Assembly: GCA_001465935.1 (NCBI GenBank)
Contig: LNKV01000041.1
Span: 236,336-300,335, forward strand
Reading direction: 5' to 3'
DNA length: 64,000 bases
Origin: Clarireedia homoeocarpa
Taxonomy: Eukaryota > Ascomycota > Leotiomycetes > Helotiales > Rutstroemiaceae
The translations under genes were made by a program, and so were the position numbers. Below, in pieces: positions 1 to 11,148 of this stretch (positions are counted from its first letter, which is position 1; each line of letters begins with the position of its first letter). The notes under the pieces are model-generated. The model saw only the letters and a list, made by a program, of their open reading frames with translations, ran no database searches and was not told where the DNA came from.

Positions 1-298
1 GCTTTTGTATGCCGACAATAAACGCCTACGACAGTCTAATTATGATCTAAGCAGACGTCGGAAGGCTCCAAGAATCGAACTAAAGCGAAGGGAGGAGTGT
101 ACAGCAGAGGAAGCAAAGCGTATAATGGCCCGTAAGGACCTGGATGCTGCGATTCAAGCTAATAATCACCCAGGGGGGGAGAATCCTGAAGGAGATGGCC
201 CAAATCAGCTACGCTGTAGTATGTGCCAACAACCCGGGCATAATAAAAGAACCTGCCCAAATCGTTTAATTGACCCTGCCTTAGTTACTTCTATATAG
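1..298 (+). mobile_element. C-terminal tail of a Fot1/pogo-type DDE transposase (5' part outside window)
   Basis: The reading frame is open at the left edge and stops at 296-298, leaving about 98 residues. It begins with a Lys/Arg-rich helix of the kind that follows the DDE catalytic core in fungal pogo/Fot1 transposases (ADNKRLRQSN, then RRRKAPRIELKRREE). It ends with one CCHC zinc knuckle, CSMCQQPGHNKRTC, in the Cys-X2-Cys-X4-His-X4-Cys pattern. The catalytic domain and left inverted repeat lie outside the window, so activity cannot be judged. I saw no clear terminal inverted repeat in the 250 bases after the stop. The call rests on the tail architecture alone. Confidence 0.6.
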
Positions 299-592
299 CT
301 TTACTTAATTTAAATGGTTGTTGTTGTTTATTTATTAATTGAAGTGCAATATGGGTACGAAGTGATTCATTTAAATGGGGTGATTCAAGATGTGGGGTCG
401 TACGTTATCAGACAAGACAACTGCCATTTGGTAGACGTCATCGCTTAGTCACTAAAATTGCTGCAAAGCTAATTGGGCGTCAGGCCTTGGCCAGTATTTA
501 CATAACAATTACGTGTCAGTGTATCATGCTTGTCCTTTCATCAAGTACTCAAACGAGGATATACTCTTTCAGTTAATCACATGGGCAAGCAA
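299..592. other. Spacer between transposase tail and regulator gene
   Basis: This is AT-rich sequence downstream of the transposase stop, including two ATTTAAATGG-type words near 309 and 369. It probably contains the 3' end of the element and the 3' flank of the regulator on the minus strand. No further coding signal was seen. Confidence 0.4.
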
Positions 593-2331
593 TCAAGCCA
601 TAGTGTATCCATCCGCCTCTAGCAGACTTGCCACAGATACAATCAGCGTTCCAAAATCATCCATGTTCGCCAGCCAGTCATCGAGCAAGTTCCCCGCTGA
701 TCCATCCTCTTCACCATGCTGAAGTAAATTACTAAATGTAAGACGCTGATATTTGCTTGCGCAATGAGCGGTGTATTCCCATTCCCATTCTAACTCCGTC
801 TGGGATCTCCAAATATTCTTGTGGCATGGTAAAGGCATTTGAGCCAAATGCCTTGCAGCTTCGCAACAGTATGGCTGGGTACCTGGGGATATGTCGAACA
901 GGATATCGATTATGAACAGAACGAAGATTGTGCTTGTTTGGGTATCAGCGCAACTAGATTAGTATGGTTTTGCAGAACTTTCACGTACCGACGTAGTGAC
1001 TCGACTAGTAGCCAACCCTTCCATGTAGGAGCCTTATTATACTTTAGGGTGATTCCCTGTACTTGTTGTGTGATTTTCTATTCCGGAGTAAGTATACGGT
1101 ACCTCAACTCTGGGTAACAATGCGTGGGGAGTGCACATACAGTCATGGTGCTGATCAGTGGGATATCAAAGTCGGTGGCATCTTCATCCGTTTCAGATAA
1201 TCGCAGTAGAAGATAAACGCAAATTGCTTGTAGCGCAGCCACTGCATTATGATCATCGTAGGTAGGACACTGGAGTCCGTCAGTCAGGTTCACTAGAACG
1301 ACTAGTGAAATCAAACCTCTTCAAATAATCGTTCTTGTTCTGAACGGATTGACCGCCAGATAAAAGCAGTATTACTGGCATTTTTCACCGACCACATGGC
1401 CATAATACCAGCACACGTCGTCAAAGGATCGGAGGAAGAAGACCGATTCATGTTGAATACTACATCTGTTGATAAGGACTGCAATTTCGGATGGACAAAG
1501 GGCGGCAGCTCTTTGGCTGAAAGCAGCATCTGAGGATATGTATTCAATACACAGACGACATATTTTCTGGTTAGTGATAGTCGGCGGTATCGCTGATGCT
1601 TCGGGGAGAACGCTCGAGGTGCACGTGGAATTGGCGATTGAACCAGTAAAGGAATGTTTGAGAAGTCTAAAGACCATCTGGAGTCGTCGTATGAAAGAAT
1701 CTCTGGGAAGAGACTCTTCTCATGATGGATCATGTCAGGCAATGTATGAACTCTTAGATGAGCATGCTCAGAGGCTACTGAAAGCAATGATAAGTTATTG
1801 GAGAAGAGTGGAGACGGGAGAGACGCAAGCTGGTAGCCATTTGCTATACCGAGCCTGTCCGAATCGGATGTAGATGAAGAATCATAGTAATGTAACAATG
1901 AGGTGCCTGAAATCGGGTCTGGCGAGGCTGAATCGTCCGACGACGAAGGGCTAGTATGAAATTGCTGTTGTGCTGAATCCGAGCGATCTTTTCGTGCAGT
2001 TGTACTAGATAACTTCTGATCATGTTGGTAAAGACATACGATGTTCTTCTCCAAACATCGTGAGCAGGAGGGATATGCACAATCGCAGTATGTCTTAGCA
2101 GTAGAGCACCTGGCACACGATCTCTTCCTTGATCTTGAAGGGTGATCAGCTTTCTTGCGGCAGTAACGCACATGTCGAATTTGTGTTTTTTCTGCATTGA
2201 GTTAGTCGAATGCACTTATTTTGGTATCGATAAAAGCGACTTTGCGTACCGTTGTAAAATACTTTATTACAAATGTTGCATGTGAAACTCGAGGTTGGTT
2301 TACCCATTAGAGGAGGTAATATTGCTGCCAT
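593..2331 (-). CDS. C2H2-type plus Zn2Cys6 fungal transcription factor
   Basis: Predicted nuclear DNA-binding regulator of 497 residues in five exons: 2331-2250, 2191-1317, 1269-1141, 1056-989 and 932-593. The four introns (58, 47, 84 and 56 bases) have GT-AG ends and keep one reading frame throughout, so the gene is intact although stop codons interrupt the unspliced frame. Residues 18-38 form a C2HC finger (C18, C21, H34, C38). Residues 53-80 form a Zn2Cys6 cluster, C-X2-C-X6-C-X6-C-X2-C-X6-C, with one extra Cys at 65. The middle and C-terminal parts resemble the fungal-specific regulator domain, with segments such as YVVCVLNTYPQMLL, NAVAALQAICVY and WLLVESLRRTIFVLF. It is transcribed divergently from the oxidoreductase at 2762, which makes that gene its likeliest target. 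Targets are inferred only. Confidence 0.85.
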
Positions 2332-2395
2332 GTTGCACGCAACTCCGTCTGCTAGTGAAATACAACACGTGCTGATACCTCAAAGTCACGACGAT

Positions 2396-2413
2396 GACAC
2401 GGAACTCCGTGTC
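2396..2413. promoter_or_regulatory. Palindrome with CGG-N4-CCG core, copy 1
   Basis: GACACGGAACTCCGTGTC has 8-base arms and a 2-base centre, and reads as CGG-AACT-CCG. Inverted CGG triplets with a fixed spacer are the classic binding form of dimeric Zn2Cys6 proteins. It lies 65 bases upstream of the regulator start and 349 bases upstream of the oxidoreductase start, in the shared divergent promoter. Binding is inferred. Confidence 0.55.
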
Positions 2414-2523
2414 AATAAGTACCTTTACCTGTGCTGCGTTAAAATAGGGGCGCTCTTGTTAATATGCGCTCGAAATCAACGAGCTGACAAATTGAATTGC
2501 CAGCTGTCTTAGTCAGCCAGGAG

Positions 2524-2537
2524 CACGGAAATCCGTG
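2524..2537. promoter_or_regulatory. Palindrome with CGG-N4-CCG core, copy 2
   Basis: CACGGAAATCCGTG has 6-base arms and differs from copy 1 in a single base over its length. It is followed by TC, as in copy 1. The two copies lie about 128 bases apart in the same 430-base divergent promoter, which favours a real regulatory site over chance. Confidence 0.55.
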
Positions 2538-2761
2538 TCGGCGCACTGTTCGTATTCATCCCTGAGCAAGTCATTAGATTTGTGAGACTCCTCTAGCAGA
2601 ACAGCAGCCATGATGATGGGAGCACCTATCCATAACATTCTTGGATTTTTGTTATATAAACTGTGACCGCGCAAATCGATGTATTTTCAATCAATTCATC
2701 AATATCTCCCCTATATCCTAACCATTCGAAACTCTACTTGACATCAAAATAACTCACAATT

Positions 2762-3957
2762 ATGGCATCTACCTTTGAGAACGAAGCAGCGTGGATCACC
2801 GCTGCCAAAAGTAGACCTATGAAGGTCGGTCCTGGACCCAAACCAGATCCGTCAGAGAATGAAGTCGTAATCAAAGTCGCCTATGCAGCTGTCAATCCAA
2901 CAGATTGGAAGGTATGAGAAACGTTCGAGAAGAACCGGAATCCATCTCACGAACTTTACAGATGCAAGACACCCCATACTTTGAGCTTCGGTATCCCTTT
3001 ATATTCGGCACAGATGTTGCGGGTACTGTGGTACAACTTGGGTCTAACGTGACTCGATTCAAAATTGGTCAAAGAGTGATTGGGTATGCTCCATAAATGT
3101 AATGGTCGAACTACGACCGGGGCCAAAACCATACTGATCTTCTTAGGCATTGTGCCAGCCTTCTAACGGGGAAGATTACCCATGCCGGTTTTCAGCGCTA
3201 CACCACCTGTCTGGAAATCCTGGTGGCTCCAGTTCCTGATTCATTACCTTTAGCCAATGCTGCTGTACTTCCACTGTCACTTTCCACGGCTGCCAGTGGT
3301 CTCTTCGTCCAACTTGGCTTGCCATTTCCATCATTAGATCCTACGCCCGCAGGGAAGACGATTCTTATCTGGGGCGGAAGCACTTCGTGTGGGAGTTCAG
3401 CGATTCAGCTTGCTGTCGCAGCTGGTCTCATGGTTGTAACTACTGCCAGTAGATCCAATTTTGAGTACGTGAAAAGTTTAGGTGCTTCACAAGCCTTTGA
3501 CCACAAAGACCCAGCCATCGTCGAGGGAATCCTAAAGGTTTTGAAAAAGGATGACTTTGTCATGGACTGTGTAGGAAGCGCGGAGACACAGACAGTTTGT
3601 GGGGAAATTCTTGGCCAGATTGGAGGAGGGAAACTTCCCGTGCTACTACGGCCACAAGGTGGACTTCCGGACAACGTCCAAGCAGCCTTCGGTACGTGAT
3701 AACACCTTACAAATTACCGAGTTGTGCTGATCTCTGACTTTGTAGTGAATGGCTTGGATCCTGGGCTCGTAAACCTAGATGTCGGTGATGCCGTGTGGCG
3801 GCAATACATCCCCAAAGCTTTAGCGGCTGGGAAATTCCAAGCGAAGCCGGATCCTTTCATCATCAAAGGGGGATTAGAGAAAGTCCAAGAAGGTATCGAT
3901 GTTTTGAGAGCTGGTGTATCGGCCAAGAAGGTGGTTGTTGAGATCTCCGAGGAATAA
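2762..3957 (+). CDS. Medium-chain dehydrogenase/reductase, enoyl-reductase (LovC/ToxD-like) type
   Basis: NAD(P)H-dependent oxidoreductase of the MDR superfamily, 342 residues in four exons: 2762-2911, 2962-3083, 3147-3691 and 3746-3957. All three introns are GT-AG and phase-consistent. The N-terminal GroES-like half contains NPTDWK and the FIFGTDVAGTVVQLG turn. The Rossmann half carries the nucleotide-binding loop GGSTSCGSSAIQLA, and the C-terminal segment is KPDPFIIKGGLEKVQEGIDVL. The NPTDWK form is typical of the zinc-independent members that act as trans-enoyl reductases or quinone reductases beside fungal biosynthetic genes; no core synthase is present here. The shared promoter with the C2H2-Zn2Cys6 regulator suggests control by it. 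The substrate cannot be read from the sequence. Confidence 0.85.
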
Positions 3958-4036
3958 GTAATAAGAGGCAGAGGCTTTCGATTATAGAATCAGTGTACAA
4001 ATTGTTATGGCAGCCTGTGAGACGGAGCTTGTCGAT

Positions 4037-4090
4037 TGCAAAATCTTCGTCGAATGCAAAATCTTCGTCGAATGCAAAATCTTCGTCGAA
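4037..4090 (+). repeat. Three tandem copies of an 18-base unit
   Basis: The unit TGCAAAATCTTCGTCGAA is repeated three times without change, just downstream of the oxidoreductase stop and preceded by a partial unit (TGTCGAT). It is probably in the 3' untranslated region or spacer. The rest of 3958-4569 holds promoter-like sequence for the Smr gene and no other coding signal. Confidence 0.8.
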
Positions 4091-4569
4091 TTGTGAGAAA
4101 AGAATGAAACTTCAAAGTAGGGAGTAAGGTTATGTAGCCATGCCCATGTGCCATGTGACAGCCCAGCCTAGACCTCATAAAGACTAGGCCCAGATTCTAC
4201 AACCAAGGTCATTCGAAATCGTGCCAACTTCTCAAAATATCGCATCAATTGGTTCGCAGAATCAACCGCCAACAGTTTCATATCCAGCTTTTCCCCTGAG
4301 CTTCCGAGCTTCCAAGCTTGACAGCTGGTGATGATGATCTATAAGCTCGATCTGTACCTACATTAATGTGAAGCCAGCGCATTAGACCCTTGATCAGCCC
4401 CACCAGCCCCAGCCCAGCACCACCATTAGGTCAATGTTTTCAGCTGATCTAGGTCCCGGTATTGTTCCGAGATAGCATAACACAGTCGCATCCCTCGGAA
4501 GGTTTTTATTTTCTGCCCACCATCCCATCTCTCGGCTTGTCCTTCAATCGTGCATCTCAATCCTTCAAG

Positions 4570-5458
4570 ATGTCGTCCTCCTACGCAATGAAGTCAATGG
4601 GAGCTAAAGGTACAGTGATCTCTTCTCTAATCTTCCATACCGCTTTCTTTGCCTATCTTCTCACTTTCCCGTAAACAAGCAAGCAATCCCCAAACTAACA
4701 TATCCACAGCCTTCAACCATGGCTCTTCCTCCAACGCTGAAGCCGAATACGACCGTCTACGCTCTCTCGCGCACCAAGAAGCCGCAAAACGCTCCTCCTG
4801 CTTCGACCGTGCCCACGCCGCCTACGAAGCCGGCGACGGAGCCAAAGCGCACGAGCTCTCCGCGGAAGGCAAGAAGCATGCCGCGAAAATGGACGAGTAC
4901 AATCGCCAGGCCTCGGAATTTATATTCAGAGAAAACAATGCCGAAGGCCGCGTTGGGTCCGATGAAATTGATTTGCATGGCCAATATGTCGAAGAAGCGG
5001 AGCGGATTCTAGAAGAGAGGATTAAATACGCAAGGGCGAACGGGCAGGGGAGACTGCATGTTATTGTGGGAAAGGGCAATCACAGTCGCGATCATGTGCA
5101 GAAGATTAAGCCGAAGGTGGAGGAGGTGTGTAGGGAGCTGGGGTTGAGGTATGGGACGGAGGAGAATGAGGGGAGGATGTGGATTGATTTGCAAGGAGGC
5201 GGGGGAAGCGGTGGGGGTGCGGAGGTTGGGTACCAGCAGCCGGTTTATCAGCCGCCTCAGCATGGTGGTCAGCATGGTGGCCAACAGCATCATGGACAGG
5301 GTGGTCATCAGAACCAGCAACCTCATCATGGAGGTGGATATCAACAGGGAGGACAGCAACAACAGCAGAATAACGATAACGAGGAGCTAGAGAAGCTGGC
5401 GAAGAAATTCTTGCCAAAGATAATAAGGAAGTTGGAGGGCTGTTGCACAGTCATGTAA
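4570..5458 (+). CDS. Smr-domain protein (DUF1771 + Smr) with C-terminal CaaX box
   Basis: Protein of 262 residues from exons 4570-4609 and 4710-5458, separated by a 100-base intron. The start at 4570 gives the short Ser-rich N-terminus usual in fungal homologues; an in-frame ATG at 4462 is possible but extends into poorly conserved sequence. Residues about 23-88 form the helical DUF1771 region. Residues about 97-175 form an Smr domain, with DLHG at its first strand and the GKGNHS loop. In Smr proteins these residues belong to the nucleic-acid-binding or nicking fold. A Gly/His/Gln-rich linker follows. The tail is basic (KKFLPKIIRK) and ends CCTVM, which fits farnesylation of the second Cys and palmitoylation of the first, so the protein may sit on a membrane. 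The molecular role is unknown. Confidence 0.88.
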
Positions 5459-5853
5459 ATGGATTGGGCGATTTTACGACGCGTTGGATGATTTCTCGTT
5501 TTTTTTTTTTTTTGAATACCCCTTGGCTGGTAGATATGTCAACTTTTAGGTTTGATGATATGATGAGATATGGATGATGGTTGGACGGATAGCGGCTTTA
5601 TGACTTGTATAATAGCCATGCAGATCTTACGAAGCTATAGGATAATAGGACATAATGATAAATAATACACTGGATGCAGCCGTTGAGATGGAACATGGTT
5701 TCGTTTTCATTGTAGCAGCGAATGAATAGGTTCTCGAGAAGAGAGGTGCCCGCTTACGAAAGTGTCTCATTTCACGCCGAGATCATCGTTCTCTAAAGGC
5801 ATTGTGTCACGTTCTCATGAAGTTTTATACACATTTGAAAATATCCTCCTTTA
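5459..5853. other. Convergent spacer between Smr gene and rhodopsin-domain gene
   Basis: About 395 bases between two converging stop codons. It includes a T14 run near 5500 and probably both 3' untranslated regions. No gene was seen. Confidence 0.5.
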
Positions 5854-7167
5854 TTAAATCTTTCCTCTTTCCCTACTCCTCTGGTTATTCTCTACATCTT
5901 CATGCGTAACAGCAATCTCCCACGCCGTCTCAACTCTAATCCCACCCCCTCTTTCCACTCCCATCCACGCCTCCTCCGGCTTCCTAACCCCCATCGCACG
6001 TTCCCTCCCATCAGCCACACTAATGCTATCACTCTCGCTCTTGCGCATAACTTCCAGTGCAATAACCACGCCTGATTGCCCATCTTCCTTGATCATGAGA
6101 TCCTCATCGCTATCGAGTTTACGATTGCGTGATGGAGGCGCCTTGGAGAGTGAGTAGGATGATGGCGAGGTGCCGGTGATCGGATTCTTGTATTTTGACT
6201 TCTTGTAGCCTTTGTCTTGGAGGAGGGAACCAATCACGGAGGAATTGGAGGTGAAAGTTGCGAGGAGGATGTCAACTAGGGATTGGATTAGCGGGTTTGC
6301 ATGGAGAAAGAGGAACGGTAAATGGGCACATACAGGAAGCAATGAGGGAACGGAGCCGTTGGTCACCATGATGTGATATAACTTGTGGTAGCTGATAGAT
6401 GGTGAGGATGATGCCGAGAAAGGGGAGAGCGAGACGGAGAATAACGCTCAGTTTGCGACTTGTCGGTAGTCGAGACTTTAAGATCAATGGGATGGGGAGG
6501 AGGATGAGAGCAAGGTTCGTAAGGATGTTCAGGCTCCCTAATGTGAAAATATAGGCGTAACCTTGCCGACACTGAGGGCCGGGATCGGGTGTAACTTGCC
6601 AGTAATGAGTGAACGGATGGCACTGAGTGAGGTCGCTAATGACTGTGGCGAGGAAGGTAACGGTAAGAAGAATGTGGAGATAGCGGAGGAGTTTGTGGTG
6701 GAAACGTTGCCAGATTTGCCCGGTCAATGATCGAAGGAAAATACTGATGCTGTATTTGATAGCCCAGAGACTATTCGTGTCAGCTTGGACGGGCATCAAT
6801 TTGTTCAAGAGGCCCAAGAGACTCACTATGCTGCGTAAAAGATCCTTGAGGCCAAAACCAGTTGACTCCCAATCTCTCTTCTGTGGATATCCTTTGCTGT
6901 CAATCCAATGGTCGAAATGTTATTAGTGCCGTAAAGTAGAACAACATGAACGAAACCCATCCTTATGAGAAGAGGAATGATCGCCAGAAGCATGATCCCA
7001 TCCTCTAGGTAGAGCTTCTCGGTTCGAACATAACGCCCACAGATTCGGAACAAGATCACTACTAGCGAGAACATTGTACACCACCAACTGACGATTAATG
7101 TTGGCTTAATATCAGCCCAAGGACGCTGATCCGGCGCCTCAATGGCAAAACGCAGAACGATATCCAT
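5854..7167 (-). CDS. Fungal rhodopsin-domain (Pth11-like) integral membrane protein
   Basis: Predicted seven-helix membrane protein of 399 residues from exons 7167-6827, 6770-6334 and 6275-5854; the introns are 56 and 58 bases. The first ATG in frame is at 7167. The pattern matches the fungal extracellular rhodopsin-domain family: a first helix near residue 25 (WWCTMFSLVVILFRICGRY), the acidic loop LYLEDGIMLLA, the SLTGQIWQRFHH segment, an extracellular Cys-containing loop (TQCHPFTHYW...PQC), and a last helix followed by a basic, Ser-rich cytoplasmic tail from about residue 290. Family members are thought to sense extracellular cues, but ligands are mostly unknown. There is no CFEM domain at the N-terminus, so it is a CFEM-less Pth11-like protein. 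It has no obvious functional link to its neighbours. Confidence 0.82.
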
Positions 7168-8565
7168 CACCTCAGCAGATATTGGTCAACAATACCGTGA
7201 AAATGAGGGCATAATGAGACAAATATCATGAAAAGTCAAAAAGCAGATGTTCAACCTTCAAGGGAACATGCAGGAACGAAAGAAACGGGATAAACAAAAC
7301 GTGGTTTTTGTCCTTCATCTCGACCAACACACGACCGATCCATGCATTCAGTTATTGGCAATAGTTTTCGTCTCCATATCCTCTGCCTCTCAAGCACACA
7401 AAAACACCACGAAAGATAAGAACCGTGTCAAGTCAGGCCATGTGATTTTGACATCCCCTGCAACTGCAGCGGCGACTTTGACAATTCCATCATAGAGCAC
7501 AATGCCCTGGAAATCCCCTTCACCCGCTTGCGAATGAAAGACCAAGCTCAACAGTCGTCATATTCTGGAACATTGTTGTAGGGCCGAGAGGTTTGAGAAC
7601 AACGAGATTGCGAGCGAGTAGAAATCCAATTGCTGGGTAGATGGAGTTTAGTGTCGGTCATTGTCCTAAATAGGCATTTCATCGTGTTGCGGCCCCATTT
7701 TAGAGTGATTGTCACCCTGATTTCGTGAAACCTATTCGTTACGCCTCCCCTCTTCCTTCCGAGATAATGTTTTCTCCACTCATCGAATCATATCAGAGAA
7801 TCCAGATGTGCTCATACCGTGCGAGAAGCTAAGCTCTGTCTTAGACCTTTGATATTGGGAAGTTCTCTCCATCTTTGGCGATAACGATGTAAGAGGACGA
7901 AAAATAGTCTGTGCGTCGAGTACACCGTGGCTGAAATTCAAGCTGCATACAACCCTCTACTGGTTCCTATCAGTCAGAGTTACGCTCAGCTCAGGTACCG
8001 ATAACCAGGGCTGTATCAACCGACGACTCCTGCAGGCACAACTGCAAGGGACGGAGCCTTTATTCGAATTGAGTGGTTTCAACCGAATGCTGACAATCAA
8101 GGGTCAAATTTGCCCCGCGATGTATGTCCCGAGCCGATAATTTGGCCTATCAACCGCCAATATTCTTCGGAACACATCCGCAGTTATCATATCCAAAGGA
8201 GGCACGTCCCGAACAAGACTAACCTCGAATTCGTCTCACGGAAAGTAGATCATATCGCTCTAACCTACGTTACTTAAGGGAAGGTTGGTGGCTTTGACGT
8301 TAATGCCGGCTTCCATGCTGTTACGAATGCCTTCGATTACATGGAATCTAGGCGAGAAGGAAGGAGATGAGTGTGCTGTCTTTGATAAGGTATTTCTCAT
8401 ACATACAACAAACATACTTCTCACACGTGGTGATCCTTTTAGATTCTTATGTAGTGTTGGTGTCCTTGAAACCCCACGGGGATACGACCACACTTGTTGA
8501 ACAGCTAAGTTTTGGTCTTGTGCTCTCAAAAAGCCAAGGAGCGATCGACCGTTGCATAGAAAGAT
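7168..8565. other. Divergent intergenic region
   Basis: About 1.4 kb between the rhodopsin-domain gene and the permease, which start in opposite directions. It should hold both promoters. The short open frames here, such as 7247-7495 and 8260-8529, have no recognisable domains and are not annotated. Confidence 0.5.
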
Positions 8566-10841
8566 ATGGGTGTAGCTCCAATGGACAGCAACCAGTCGTA
8601 CGTCTCGTCGAGTTCGACAGTGTTGCCTTTGTTACTTCAGCCGGCAGGTACACGAAAACCTCGAACAAAAGTTTTTGACAATTTTCGGACTCACGACGAG
8701 CATGATGTCAAAGCTACGATATACAAAGGCTCTAATGGCAGAGTGTATAACGATAGAGCAGCCGCCTCGAACTCTGCAAACACACACCTAGTGAGAATTT
8801 TGAAGGGTCGCCATTTACAGGTATGGAATTCTTTAGTGACAGCGCGGAAACATATACTGACCTTGAACAGATGATAGCAATCGGTGGGTCAATCGGTAAG
8901 CCTTACTGTCACTGTGTTTCCGTACAAATGCTGATACTTCTAGGCACGGGGTTGTTTGTGAGCTCGGGAGCAGCCCTTCAAACTGGTGGTCCGGCATCTC
9001 TACTCATTGCATACTTGCTTCTGGGAGGTACTCTTTTCTGTACAATCCAAGCATTGGGTACGATCTGTGTGCCACTGTCCTTGGAATGTAGAATTAACAA
9101 TGATGTTAGGCGAGATGGCTGTCGCATTTCCAGTAGCCGGTACGTGAACCCGGAGTTTGTAATCTGCTTTAATGTTGCTAACGAGTGCGCAGGATCATTT
9201 TCGACATTTGCGACCCGGTTTATCGATCCTGCAGTAAGTACCACGCGAACCACCTCCTCTCAATCACCTCGAGCACCTGTGTGCGGCATACTGATTCATT
9301 CATTCAACATTCTGCTTTGCCTAAAGCTGGCCGGCTATCTTTCAGTTTATCCATAGCGTCGATCACTGACTCTCAATTGACAGTGCGGTTTTGCTACGGG
9401 ATTGAACTATACTTTAGGGTCTCTGATTGGCATGCCTTTGGAAATCATCGCAGCTTCGATCACTCTCGAGTACTGGAACTTACCGATACCGCACTGGGCT
9501 AGTATCTCTATATTCCTGATAGGAATCGTTGCGATAAATCTATGCGAAGTAAAGATTTATGGTGAAGCTGAGTATGGTTTCTCCATCTTGAAAGTCACAG
9601 CAATTATAGGTTTCATGTAAGTGTGTAGTTGCTCCATCGCTCGGCTTCTATACTCATAGCACCTTCAGTATTCTTGGGGCAGTCATAAATTGCACGGGAA
9701 CTCCAACAACTGGATACATAGGTGGGAGATATTGGAGTTCTCCTGGAGCTTTTAACCATGGCTTCAAAGGATTTTGTAACACGCTTGTTACAGCCGCTTT
9801 TGCTTTTTCTGGAACGGAGCTGGTTGCTCTTGCCGCTGCTGAAACTTACAATCCAAGTAAATCCCTCCCAACAGCCATCAAGCAGGTCTTCTGGCGTATC
9901 GTGCTTGTGAGTTCTCATTAGAGCCTTCTGCTTGGCACCGGCTAATTGATCACAGTTTTATGTTCTGAGTATAGGTATAGAATTTAGCAATCCCAAATCA
10001 AAGATATCCCTAACATATATAAACAGTCATAATAGGACTCCTTGTACCTTACGACTCCCCGTCTCTGATCACAACAAACAGCATTGGGGATAAAGCTTCT
10101 CCTTTTATCATCGCCATCCAAGACGCAGGTATCACCGGCCTCGACTCCGTCATGAACGTTGTAATCCTCATCGCAGTTCTCTCCGTCGCAAACTCCTGCA
10201 TGTACGGCTCTTCGCGTCTTCTCGCCTCGCTTGCAGCCCAAGGGCAAGCCCCCAGAGCCCTCGCATATATCGACCGCAAAGGCCGACCGCTCGTTGCCCT
10301 CGGCGTCGCTGCTCTATTCGGTCTCCTCTCTTTCCTCTACATCACTCCTTTCCAAGGCCAAGCTTTCACATGGATGCTTGCACTTTCGGGCCTCTCTGCT
10401 ATCTTCACTTGGGGCTGCATCTGCTACTCGCATATACGGTTTCGCGCAGCTTGGCTCCATCAGGGGAACCGTCTAGACTCATTGATCTATCAGTCGCCTG
10501 TTGGATCAACCGGTTCTTGGATCGGACTCGTAGGTCTCGCGTTGATCCTCGTTGCGCAGTTCTGGGTAGCGATTTCACCAGTCGGCGTTGATGCTAGTAC
10601 GCTCAGCACGAGTAAGAAAGTGAGTAACTTTTTCGAGGCATACTTGACGCTGCCGGTGGTTACGTTTTTCTATGTCGGGTATAAGTGGTTGTATCGAACG
10701 AAGTTTATGGGGGTCGAGGATATTGATTTGGTGACGGGGAGGAATGAGGTTGGGATCCAGAGAGTAGTGGATTTTGAGGGCCTGGGCCCGGATGGAAGGA
10801 AGGTACCTACGTGGAAGAAGGTTTATAAAATGCTTTGTTGA
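8566..10841 (+). CDS. Amino-acid permease (YAT / Gap1-like family)
   Basis: Plasma-membrane amino-acid/proton symporter of 589 residues. The gene has nine exons: 8566-8820, 8871-8895, 8944-9057, 9110-9139, 9193-9233, 9384-9616, 9669-9906, 9956-9974 and 10027-10841. All eight introns are GT-AG and every junction keeps phase. A hydrophilic N-terminus of about 80 residues precedes about 12 membrane helices. The signature region IGGSIGTGLFVSSGAALQTG opens helix 1. Later landmarks are FSGTELVALAAAE and NSCMYGSSRLLASLAAQGQAP, both typical of fungal APC permeases. The tail ends VPTWKKVYKMLC. Where most relatives read PAWGFATG, this one reads PACGFATG because exon 6 starts with TGC. The substrate range is not predictable. 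It converges with the MFS gene downstream. Confidence 0.9.
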
Positions 10842-11148
10842 TATTTTTTGTAGGGTTAGGGTGGGTTTTGCTCATGTTTCAGGACTTTTGTTTGAGCGTT
10901 AGGAGTTGGAAGGAGTGTTTTTTTGTAAAATATGTATTGCTGTAAGAATACGACATTATGTTCAAGTTGGCCTCGAAATTCGCAGGCTCATCCACATGTG
11001 ATCTACAGTAAGGATTGTATACATCCCAGGAAACCTTGGAAGTTGCAGCAAACTGCCTCGTCTTCAGGGTATTTAGACAAAAACTCAGTGACCGGCGTAT
11101 GTTTGATAAATAGTATTAATCGAAGCCAACTACACCTTGACTACTACA

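Noticed and set aside
1469..1873. 134-codon frame antisense to the regulator
   Set aside because: It is the shadow of the regulator's second exon on the other strand.
593..2331. First regulator gene read as a pseudogene because of stop codons and separate open frames
   Set aside because: Four short GT-AG introns restore one continuous phase-consistent frame of 498 codons including the stop.
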